Positions 5,776-10,796 of a DNA stretch of 10,796 bases are shown here, piece by piece (the first letter of the stretch is position 1; every line of letters starts with the position of its first letter). Both the position numbers and the translations under genes were made by a program. The notes under the pieces were generated by a model, which was not told the DNA's origin, ran no database searches, and saw only the letters and a list, made by a program, of their open reading frames with translations. The DNA comes from Actinotignum schaalii (GTDB taxonomy: Bacteria > Actinomycetota > Actinomycetes > Actinomycetales > Actinomycetaceae), in assembly GCA_946222725.1 (NCBI GenBank), contig CAMIHT010000039.1:1-10796 (forward strand). Direction: 5' to 3'.

Positions 5776-6519
5776 TTAGTTCGCCGCGAGGACCGGATTG
5801 CGCAGCACCCCGAAACCTTCGATTTCACATTCCACGACGTCGCCCGCTTTCAGCGGCGGCTCACCGTTAAAGGCACCGGGCAGAATAATATCGCCGGGAA
5901 GCAGGGTGCAGCGCCGCGAGGCCGCCGCCACCGAATGCGCCACGGAGAGCGGATAGTCAGAGGTTCGCGCCCGGGTGTAGGTTTCCCCGTTCACCCGCGA
6001 GGTCATGGCCAGATCGCTCACGTCAATATCGGTGAGGATATAGGGGCCCACCGGGAGCGCGGTATCAAACATCTTCTGTGCACCGTTCACATCCCCGCGG
6101 GCGGTCACATCATTAATAATGGTGTAACCAAATACGGCTTCCAGCGCGCGTTCTTCGGGAACGTCCTTGGCGACCCGCCCGATAATAATCCCGAGTTCCA
6201 CTTCGTGGGCGAGGCCTTCGCTAGCCCAGTCCGGAATAATAATCGGATCATCAGGCCCGCACACCGCTGTATTGGGCTTCATAAAGAAGAAGAGGTCATC
6301 AGCTGTGGCACCCGGTGCGGTTGCATTGCCGAAACCAATGGCCTTCGAGCGTGGAATCATGGGGGAGAGGAGCACGGCATCGGCAGCGGCCACCCGCTCT
6401 CCGGTAGGTTGGATCTCCCCGAAAATCGGATCGTCGGCGAGGATAACGAAGTCATCAGCGCCTTCGTCGTAGACCGCGTAGCGCGGGCCCTGGCTTAAAC
6501 TCAAGCGTGCTATTTTCAT
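5776..6519 (-). CDS. Fumarylacetoacetate hydrolase (FAH) fold protein lacking the usual lid motif
   Basis: FAH-family enzymes cleave C-C bonds or decarboxylate small diketo acids using a bound divalent metal. The 247-residue product has the family order: a 60-residue N-terminal domain ending in PRSKAIGFG, FMKPNT (79-84), the metal-site glutamates E106 and E108 in HEVELGIIIGR, D137 in INDVTAR as the third ligand, lysine K149 before FDT, VGPYILTDID (157-166), LLPGDIILPG (206-215) and a C-terminal VECEIEGFGVLRNPV. Two conserved elements are missing: the GKNYxxHxxE lid with the catalytic His/Glu is replaced by GNATAPGATADD (64-75), and the TGTPxG turn by LPGAFNGEP. It may have altered or no hydrolase activity. 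ATG at 6519 follows a TAAGGT -10-like box by 7 nt. Substrate unknown. Confidence 0.85.
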   Translation of the reverse strand: MKIARLSLSQGPRYAVYDEGADDFVILADDPIFGEIQPTGERVAAADAVLLSPMIPRSKAIGFGNATAPGATADDLFFFMKPNTAVCGPDDPIIIPDWASEGLAHEVELGIIIGRVAKDVPEERALEAVFGYTIINDVTARGDVNGAQKMFDTALPVGPYILTDIDVSDLAMTSRVNGETYTRARTSDYPLSVAHSVAAASRRCTLLPGDIILPGAFNGEPPLKAGDVVECEIEGFGVLRNPVLAAN

Positions 6520-6532
6520 ATCATTAACCTTA
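6520..6532 (-). promoter_or_regulatory. Putative leaderless -10 box of the FAH-fold gene
   Basis: On the minus strand TAAGGT (6527-6532) precedes the ATG by 7 nt, the arrangement expected if transcription starts at the start codon. The AAGG within it could instead be a distant, weak Shine-Dalgarno. Confidence 0.35.
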
Positions 6533-6558
6533 GTATTTCACCTAGACTTTAGCGACCG

Positions 6559-6573
6559 GCGCCCCGAAGGCGC
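6559..6573 (-). terminator. Small GC hairpin after the PLP-enzyme gene
   Basis: GCGCC (6559-6563) pairs with GGCGC (6569-6573) around 5 nt; on the minus strand the loop reads TTCGG, close to a stable UUCG loop. It lies about 28 bp after the stop of the PLP-dependent enzyme and before the FAH-fold gene. There is no T-run, so termination is uncertain. Confidence 0.3.
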
Positions 6574-6601
6574 GTTGCTGTACTGCCGTGCTACCTGCGC
6601 G

Positions 6602-7795
6602 TTACGCCCCCGCCTCCAGCAGGCCTTCGATTCGGTCCAGGGCCTCCAGTGCAATTGCGCGCGGGGTGGCCAGCACCATGCGCGCCCATTGCTCAAAACC
6701 GGCGCCCGAGGCCCGCCCGGGCGTGAGTGCCACGTTGGCCCGCTCCAAAATAGCGGCGACGGCGTCTTTCGGCTCGCGCGCCTCTTTGCGGGCACGTTCC
6801 TCCTCCGCGCGCACAAATTCCGCCTCGGAAAAATCAAGGAAAGCGATATAGGTGCCTTCCACGTGGGCCATGCGCACCCCGGGCCAGGTCCGCACCCGTT
6901 TTTCCACGATCCGCAACGTTTCAGCGATATAGGAGCACACCGCGCGATTCCAATCCCGCCCCTCCTCGAAAGCGATTTTGGTGGCCCGGGCTCCCACCGT
7001 GGAAGTCGGGGAGCTCCAGGCGTTGTCAAGGGGCGCGTAGCGGGCGGTGTCGTCGTCGTTATAAAAAATGAGCTGAGCGGCTTTGAGCCCGGGGATATTC
7101 CAGCCCTTCGTCGCACTGATCGCGCTGATCGTATGTGCGCGGGTAGCCGCGCTGCGCGGGCCGTAGGGAACGTAGGTGCCGTCAATCAGCACCGGGGCGT
7201 GAATGGAATCCTCAAAAACACGGGCCCCGCGCCGCTCCACCACGGCCGCGACCTTGTCGAGCTCCGGGCCACTCAAACATCGGCCCGCCGGGTTCCACGG
7301 GTTGCACAAAACAAGGAGGGAACCGGGGGTGAGGGCCTCTTCCAGCGCTTCGAGGTCCAGCTCCCAGCGCCCCTCACGGAAAACCGAGGGGACTTGGCGT
7401 ACTTCCCGGCCGTAGCCACCAGGAAGTGTGAGGAATGGCATATAGGCTGGAGTGGGGACAATGACCGGGGCGCCCGGGGCTGTGAACTGCGTGATCGTGA
7501 TCCGTAAGGCACTGAGAACCTCGGGGATGAGGAACATGCGCTCCGGGTCGGGGGCCGGGCCGAATTGGCCGAGCCAGGTGGAAACTGCGTTCATAATCCC
7601 CGGAATTTCGCGGGGAGGAAGGTAGCCGAGGGTGCCGCGCTGCGCTGCGCTCACCAGGTAATCGCGAATTTCCGGCGCGATTCCCAAGTCCATTTCGGCC
7701 ACCCACATGGCGATAGCATCCCCGAACGCGGACCATTTGTGCGATCCCTGCGCGATGAGATCGGAGACGGTGCGAGTGTCGAAATCATATGTCAT
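6602..7795 (-). CDS. PLP-dependent aminotransferase / cystathionine beta-lyase, MalY/PatB type
   Basis: A fold-type I PLP enzyme of the MalY/PatB branch, many members of which are C-S beta-lyases cleaving cystathionine to homocysteine; others are annotated only as class I/II aminotransferases. In 397 residues it shows the branch signature WVAEMD (31-36), CNPWNPAGR (164-172) with N168, the cofactor-contacting D196 in FEDSIHAP (194-201; DEIH in typical members, so the Glu after the Asp is Ser here), the Schiff-base lysine K230 in SATKGWNIPGLKAA, and ARMVLATPR (371-379) with the carboxylate-binding R372. A charged, Glu/Arg/Lys-rich insertion at about 331-344 precedes the last domain segment. The ATG at 7795 is 25 bp from the divergent gltX start and follows a TACGCT box by 6 nt with no Shine-Dalgarno. 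Lyase versus transaminase cannot be settled from sequence. Confidence 0.9.
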   Translation of the reverse strand: MTYDFDTRTVSDLIAQGSHKWSAFGDAIAMWVAEMDLGIAPEIRDYLVSAAQRGTLGYLPPREIPGIMNAVSTWLGQFGPAPDPERMFLIPEVLSALRITITQFTAPGAPVIVPTPAYMPFLTLPGGYGREVRQVPSVFREGRWELDLEALEEALTPGSLLVLCNPWNPAGRCLSGPELDKVAAVVERRGARVFEDSIHAPVLIDGTYVPYGPRSAATRAHTISAISATKGWNIPGLKAAQLIFYNDDDTARYAPLDNAWSSPTSTVGARATKIAFEEGRDWNRAVCSYIAETLRIVEKRVRTWPGVRMAHVEGTYIAFLDFSEAEFVRAEEERARKEAREPKDAVAAILERANVALTPGRASGAGFEQWARMVLATPRAIALEALDRIEGLLEAGA

Positions 7796-7820
7796 ATCCG
7801 TAGCGTATCCTTAACCCATC
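7796..7820. promoter_or_regulatory. 25-bp divergent promoter region between gltX and the PLP-enzyme gene
   Basis: Minus strand: TACGCT (7802-7807) then 6 nt then ATG at 7795. Plus strand: TATCCT (7806-7811) then 9 nt then ATG at 7821. The two TANNNT boxes overlap, no Shine-Dalgarno fits for either gene, and any -35 elements must lie inside the opposite coding sequence. Both messages are probably leaderless or nearly so, and the two polymerases should compete. Confidence 0.5.
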
Positions 7821-9323
7821 ATGGCTATCACAACTGCTACCGGACGCGAGATCCGAGTTCGTTTCTGTCCCTCACCCACCGGCACCCCGCATGTCGGTAT
7901 GGTACGCACCTGCCTCTTTAACTGGGCCTACGCCCGGCACGTGGGTGGAACTTTTATTTTCCGCATTGAAGATACCGATGCAGCCCGTGATTCTGAAGAG
8001 TCGTATCACCAGATTCTTGATTCCCTGCGCTGGCTCGGGCTGGACTGGGATGAAGGGGTTGAAGTGGGCGGCCCACACGGTCCCTACCGGCAATCCCAGC
8101 GCGGTAATATCTACCGCAAGGTCGCGGCCCAGCTCCTGGAGCGCGGCTACGCCTACGAATCTTTCTCCACCCCGGAGGAAATCGAGGCGCGCCACCGCGA
8201 GCGCGGGGAGGATCCCAAGCTCGGGTACGACGGCTATGATCGCAACCTCACCGAAGAACAAAAGGCCGCCTACCGGGCTGAAGGGCGTGAGCCTGTGTTG
8301 CGTATGCGCATGCCCGATGAGGATATTACCTTCACGGATGTGATCCGCGGGGATATCACGTTCCGGGCCGGTTCCACCCCGGATTACGTCATTGTGCGCG
8401 CCAACGGGGATCCGCTGTACACCCTCACGAACCCCATTGATGATGCCCTCACGGAAGTGACGGACGTGCTGCGCGGGGAGGATCTGCTCTCCTCCACCCC
8501 GCGCCAGATCGTGCTCTACCGTGCCCTGGAAGAACTGGGTATCGCGAAATGGACGCCGCGCTTTGGTCATATGCCCTATGTGATGGGGGAGGGAAACAAG
8601 AAGCTGTCCAAGCGTGATCCGGAATCGAATCTGCTGCTCCACCGGGAACGCGGCATGATTCCGGAGGGCCTGCTCAACTACCTGGCCCTGCTCGGGTGGT
8701 CTTTCTCCGCCGAACGCGATGTGTTCAGCAAGGAAGAACTCGTGGAGCATTTCGATATCCACAATGTCAATCCGAACCCGGCACGTTTTGATGACAAGAA
8801 GTGCGTGGCCATTAACGCGGACCATATCCGCCTCCTTGACGTGGCCGATTACACCCGGCGCCTCGTTCCGTATCTCAGCGAGGTGCTCAGCGCCTCCACC
8901 TATGAGGAGCTCACGGACCGTGAACGTGAGATTCTTGACGCGGCGGCACCTCTGGCGCAGACCCGTATGCAGCTGCTGGGGGAGGCCCGGGATCTGCTCG
9001 GTTTCCTTTTTGTTAGCGCGGCGGGGCTGGAATACAACGAGAAAGCCCTCTCCAAGCTGCGTGATTCGGCGCCCGAAGCGCTGCGCGGGGCTCGTGAGGC
9101 CCTGAGTGCTCTGGATGATTTCACGCCGGAAGCTATTAAGCCCGCCCTTGACGCGGCGCTGGTGGAGGGCCTCGGTATTAAACCGCGCTTCGCCTTCGGC
9201 CCGCTTTTCGTGGCGATGACGGGCACGAATGTGTCCATCCCGGTGATTGATTCCATCGCGATCCTCGGGCGTGAGGAAGCGGTGGCACGCATCGACCAAC
9301 TCCTGGAGAAGATTTCCGGGTAG
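7821..9323 (+). CDS. gltX: Glutamyl-tRNA synthetase
   Basis: GluRS attaches glutamate to tRNA-Glu, and in bacteria without GlnRS also to tRNA-Gln for later amidation by GatCAB. The 500-residue length is normal. The class I signatures are clear: [11 protein letters not shown] (17-27, the HIGH motif as HVGM), FRIEDTD (47-53), GPYRQSQR (87-94), [15 protein letters not shown] (216-230), and KLSKR (261-265, the KMSKS loop), followed by the [11 protein letters not shown] block (283-293). The Zn-type Cys cluster of some GluRS is absent (YESFS at 112-116). VTD before VLRG has Asp where His is common. The C-terminal anticodon-binding domain resembles the mycobacterial enzyme as I recall it. The downstream tRNA-Gln(CUG) and tRNA-Glu(CUC) genes fit a non-discriminating role, but that is inference. 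A 27-bp gap separates it from the next gene. Confidence 0.97.
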   Translation: MAITTATGREIRVRFCPSPTGTPHVGMVRTCLFNWAYARHVGGTFIFRIEDTDAARDSEESYHQILDSLRWLGLDWDEGVEVGGPHGPYRQSQRGNIYRKVAAQLLERGYAYESFSTPEEIEARHRERGEDPKLGYDGYDRNLTEEQKAAYRAEGREPVLRMRMPDEDITFTDVIRGDITFRAGSTPDYVIVRANGDPLYTLTNPIDDALTEVTDVLRGEDLLSSTPRQIVLYRALEELGIAKWTPRFGHMPYVMGEGNKKLSKRDPESNLLLHRERGMIPEGLLNYLALLGWSFSAERDVFSKEELVEHFDIHNVNPNPARFDDKKCVAINADHIRLLDVADYTRRLVPYLSEVLSASTYEELTDREREILDAAAPLAQTRMQLLGEARDLLGFLFVSAAGLEYNEKALSKLRDSAPEALRGAREALSALDDFTPEAIKPALDAALVEGLGIKPRFAFGPLFVAMTGTNVSIPVIDSIAILGREEAVARIDQLLEKISG

Positions 9324-9350
9324 TAAAGAATACGGACGGGGAGGGCCGCG

Positions 9351-10433
9351 ATGGTGGTATATACGACGCCGCCGCCGCGGCCCGCCGCGTCTTTTCCCGC
9401 GCCGGGAACTTACGTGCGTGCCTGGGGAAGGGCCTGGGAGCGGGTAGGTGCGGGTGCAAGTGACTGCGCGGGTGAGGGTATAGGCTCAAGCGAGGGCGCA
9501 GGCCGTTGGGTATTCTTCGAACCTCTCACCATGGATGACGGCAGCGTGGAGAGTGTACCGCGGGTGGAGCCGTTCGGAGCAGGAAATCCCCAACCGTCCT
9601 GGCCGGTAGCTGAGCTGGAGCCTTTCCAGCGCGCGAATCTAGCGCTGGGGGAGTTCTCCATCCATTTTGCTTTTAATGCGGATATTGACCGCGTTCTTGC
9701 CGGGGATTGGGCTGTGGGTGCGCGCGAGGCCGCGCGAATCAATCATGTACTTGAGCAGCGTATTCCGCCCGAATGGGAGGCGAGCTTCGAACCCCAGCAG
9801 CTACGTTTCCACGAGGTCGTGTTGCCCAGCCATCGCCGCACTCACCGTTCCCGCCGCAGCCGCAAAGCACTTAGCTGGGAGATCAGTTCGCAGATCATCG
9901 AGATCCTCGGCCCGGCCGATAGTCCGGCGCTCCCGGAGGGCTATCTTGCCTTCAGCTACCTCAGTTTCGACGTGGGTGAATTCTTCGCTGGCCACTCCCT
10001 CGGGGAGCTCTCCAGCACCTGGTCGTTTTTCGGCGACGACGCTGGCGACTACCCGCGCTCCCGCCTGCTCGCTACCGAACTCCCGGAGCTGGCGCAGCCG
10101 GATGATTCGCGGATCTACCAGATTGTTACCGCGGCCGACTGGGTCGAGTTGGTGGAGCGCTACCCGCTGAGAGTCCCTCTGGATCGGATGTGGAGTCCGG
10201 GTAGCCTCGGTGATCTGGATACCTACACGGTTAATTGGCCTCGGGCCCGCCGCGATTACGATGCCGTGGATATCACCATCGCCGGAGCCGTGCGCACCAT
10301 GTTTTCCCCGCTACCCGCCTGTGACGGCTATACGATGCTCACCGGTTGCACGCCAGGTTCCCGCATCTGGCTTCAGGTACCGGAAGCCTTGCGGGAGGAA
10401 GCTGAGCGGCAAGGCCGCGTGCGTGAATGGTAG
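9351..10433 (+). CDS. Uncharacterised 360-residue soluble protein
   Basis: I do not recognise a named family. The C-terminal half (DWVELVERYPLRV 243-255, YDAVDITIAG 283-292, TGCTPGSRIWL 311-321) recalls, from memory only, unnamed actinobacterial proteins with a W/YD-rich domain. No signal peptide or membrane segment is seen. Residues 1-20 are Pro-rich (PPPRP), 24-52 are low-complexity Gly/Ala/Ser, and 161-171 form a basic patch (HRRTHRSRRSR). The middle (90-225) has many aromatic and acidic residues and looks like an ordinary folded domain. The ATG at 9351 has GGGGAGGG (9338-9345) at 5 nt, which supports it, but the weak N-terminus leaves Met61 (9531) or the GTG at 9414 possible. It lies 27 bp after gltX and is probably co-transcribed. 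A hairpin and repeats follow the stop. Confidence 0.75.
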   Translation: MVVYTTPPPRPAASFPAPGTYVRAWGRAWERVGAGASDCAGEGIGSSEGAGRWVFFEPLTMDDGSVESVPRVEPFGAGNPQPSWPVAELEPFQRANLALGEFSIHFAFNADIDRVLAGDWAVGAREAARINHVLEQRIPPEWEASFEPQQLRFHEVVLPSHRRTHRSRRSRKALSWEISSQIIEILGPADSPALPEGYLAFSYLSFDVGEFFAGHSLGELSSTWSFFGDDAGDYPRSRLLATELPELAQPDDSRIYQIVTAADWVELVERYPLRVPLDRMWSPGSLGDLDTYTVNWPRARRDYDAVDITIAGAVRTMFSPLPACDGYTMLTGCTPGSRIWLQVPEALREEAERQGRVREW

Positions 10434-10454
10434 CGGTGGGTTTCGGCATGGCTT

Positions 10455-10496
10455 GCGCGGGTGCGGTTAGAGCTGGCTGTCCGTTTGCACCGGCGC
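10455..10496 (+). terminator. Long hairpin after the 9351 gene, candidate terminator
   Basis: GCGCGGGTGC (10455-10464) pairs with GCACCGGCGC (10487-10496), 9 of 10 pairs with one G-G mismatch, 21 bp after the stop codon. No T-run follows. The right arm can instead act as left arm of a second stem, GGCGC/GCGCC (10492-10496 with 10516-10520), so the two folds exclude each other. Confidence 0.4.
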
Positions 10497-10552
10497 GGGT
10501 GCAGTTCGAGCAGGTGCGCCGCTTGAACTAGCGCGGGCCGAGAACGTGGTGC
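10455..10552. repeat. Degenerate tandem repeat, 38-bp period
   Basis: GCGCGGG starts at 10455, 10493 and 10531, each 38 bp apart. The first two units share 19 of their first 22 bases (GCGCGGGTGC, then an xGTTxGAGCxGG pattern) and about 27 of 38 overall; the third keeps little beyond the first 7 bases. The tract fills the non-coding gap after the 9351 gene. Confidence 0.5.
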
Positions 10553-10570
10553 GTCACACGTCCAGTGGAT

Positions 10571-10599
10571 TTGCTAGCTCGAGGAGATTCCACTAAGCT
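10571..10599 (+). promoter_or_regulatory. Putative sigma-70-type promoter of the tRNA-Gln/tRNA-Glu pair
   Basis: TTGCTA (10571-10576) and TAAGCT (10594-10599) are separated by exactly 17 bp, giving a start near 10606 and a leader of about 42 nt before tRNA-Gln. The inverted repeat AGTGGA/TCCACT (10564-10569, 10589-10594) frames it, followed by TTTTT (10599-10603); the same bases could therefore be read as a weak terminator. Confidence 0.45.
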
Positions 10600-10647
10600 T
10601 TTTATCTGTCGTCCTCGGGAATGTAACGATTCTGAGGTCCACACCCT

Positions 10648-10719
10648 TGGGGTATGGTGTAATTGGCAACACAGGTGATTCTGGTTCATCCATTCTAGGT
10701 TCGAGTCCTGGTACCCCAG
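10648..10719 (+). tRNA. tRNA-Gln(CUG)
   Basis: Acceptor strands TGGGGTA (10648-10654) and TACCCCA (10712-10718) pair perfectly, with G10719 as discriminator. The anticodon stem GGTGA/TCATC (10674-10678, 10686-10690, one G-T) encloses TTCTGGT with anticodon CTG at 10681-10683, which reads CAG (Gln). The weak first pair (T-A) is typical of tRNA-Gln. CCA is not encoded. It lies 25 bp before tRNA-Glu and is probably co-transcribed with it. Confidence 0.97.
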
Positions 10720-10723
10720 CGAT

Positions 10724-10737
10724 GATGCTTCGGCATC
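10724..10737 (+). other. UUCG-tetraloop hairpin between the two tRNAs
   Basis: GATGC-TTCG-GCATC forms a 5-bp stem with the stable C(UUCG)G loop, in the 25-nt spacer between tRNA-Gln and tRNA-Glu. It may insulate folding or guide processing of the dicistronic precursor; there is no T-run, so it is unlikely to be a terminator. Confidence 0.55.
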
Positions 10738-10744
10738 CTCATAG

Positions 10745-10796
10745 GCCCCGTTCGTCTAGCGGCCTAGGACGTCGCCCTCTCACGGCGGTAACACCG
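10745..10796 (+). tRNA. tRNA-Glu(CUC), cut by the window end
   Basis: The 5' half of a tRNA-Glu is present: acceptor GCCCCGT (10745-10751), a D-arm with TCTAGCGGCCTAGGAC, and an anticodon stem TCGCC/GGCGG (10772-10776, 10784-10788) enclosing CTCTCAC with anticodon CTC at 10779-10781, which reads GAG (Glu). The window ends at the start of the T-arm (ACACCG), so the 3' third is not visible. Confidence 0.95.

Noticed and set aside
6575..7507. Open frame of 310 codons on the plus strand opposite the PLP enzyme
   Set aside because: Antisense shadow; composition dominated by Gly, Arg and His with no motif, while the minus strand carries a complete PLP-enzyme signature.
7796..7820. Riboswitch or T-box leader upstream of gltX
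   Set aside because: Only 25 bp separate gltX from the divergent gene, leaving no room for a structured leader.
7872..9299. Long open frame (475 codons) on the minus strand opposite gltX
   Set aside because: It lies entirely antisense to a clear GluRS with intact motifs, has no recognisable domain, and its length follows from the GC-rich codon use of gltX.
9420..9500. GCGGGTG-rich low-complexity stretch as a frameshift or pseudogene sign
   Set aside because: The frame stays open through it, a good ribosome site precedes the ATG at 9351, and downstream codon use is normal; kept as an uncertain start rather than a broken gene.
10434..10647. CRISPR-like array in the 38-bp periodic tract
   Set aside because: Only two good units, no conserved repeat with variable spacers of equal size, and no cas genes nearby.

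Overview
The window looks like a chromosomal segment from a high-GC actinobacterium, most likely a member of the Actinomycetaceae or a close relative. That placement is an inference from protein similarity remembered from families, not from a search. It rests on four signs: a DUF4916-type NUDIX-like protein (an actinobacterial family), a FadD15-type acyl-CoA synthetase, a gltX product of mycobacterial type, and tRNA genes that do not encode CCA. No phage, transposon, integrase, toxin-antitoxin or CRISPR signature was seen. This is mainly a housekeeping region.

Layout. 1-1054 (+): the C-terminal end of RNase PH (rph), overlapping a GTG-started XTP/dITP pyrophosphatase (rdgB). 1055-1151: a run of hairpins between convergent genes. 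1152-1688 (-): a DUF4916 protein with a degraded Nudix box. 1826-2603 (+): a four-helix small membrane protein overlapping the thiol peroxidase bcp. 2604-2725: spacer with a 19-bp periodic repeat, then tRNA-Leu(UAG). 2868-6519 (-): aroE, a fadD15-like synthetase and a FAH-fold protein, all in one direction; fadD and aroE are only 4 bp apart. 6602-7795 (-): a PatB/MalY-type PLP enzyme. 7821-9323 (+): gltX, divergent from the PLP gene across only 25 bp. 9351-10433 (+): an unrecognised 360-residue protein. 10434-10647: a spacer with 38-bp periodic repeats and alternative hairpins. 10648-10796: tRNA-Gln(CUG), a UUCG hairpin, and the first two thirds of tRNA-Glu(CUC), cut by the window end.

How the genes relate. 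rph and rdgB form the common RNA-maturation and nucleotide-pool-cleaning pair. gltX sits just upstream of tRNA-Gln and tRNA-Glu genes, which in bacteria lacking GlnRS are both substrates of the same non-discriminating GluRS. aroE (shikimate pathway), fadD (fatty acid activation) and the FAH-fold gene share direction but no obvious pathway. Several starts (1826, 6519, 7795, possibly 7821) lie 6-9 nt after a TANNNT -10 box and lack a convincing Shine-Dalgarno, suggesting leaderless mRNAs. fadD, bcp and the 9351 gene have Shine-Dalgarno sites.

I did not find a convincing undescribed system. The items most worth a second look are the FAH-fold protein with its metal site but apparently no catalytic His/Glu lid, the DUF4916 protein with altered catalytic acids, the very basic tail on the acyl-CoA synthetase, the compact gltX/patB divergent promoter, and two short periodic repeat tracts next to tRNA genes.
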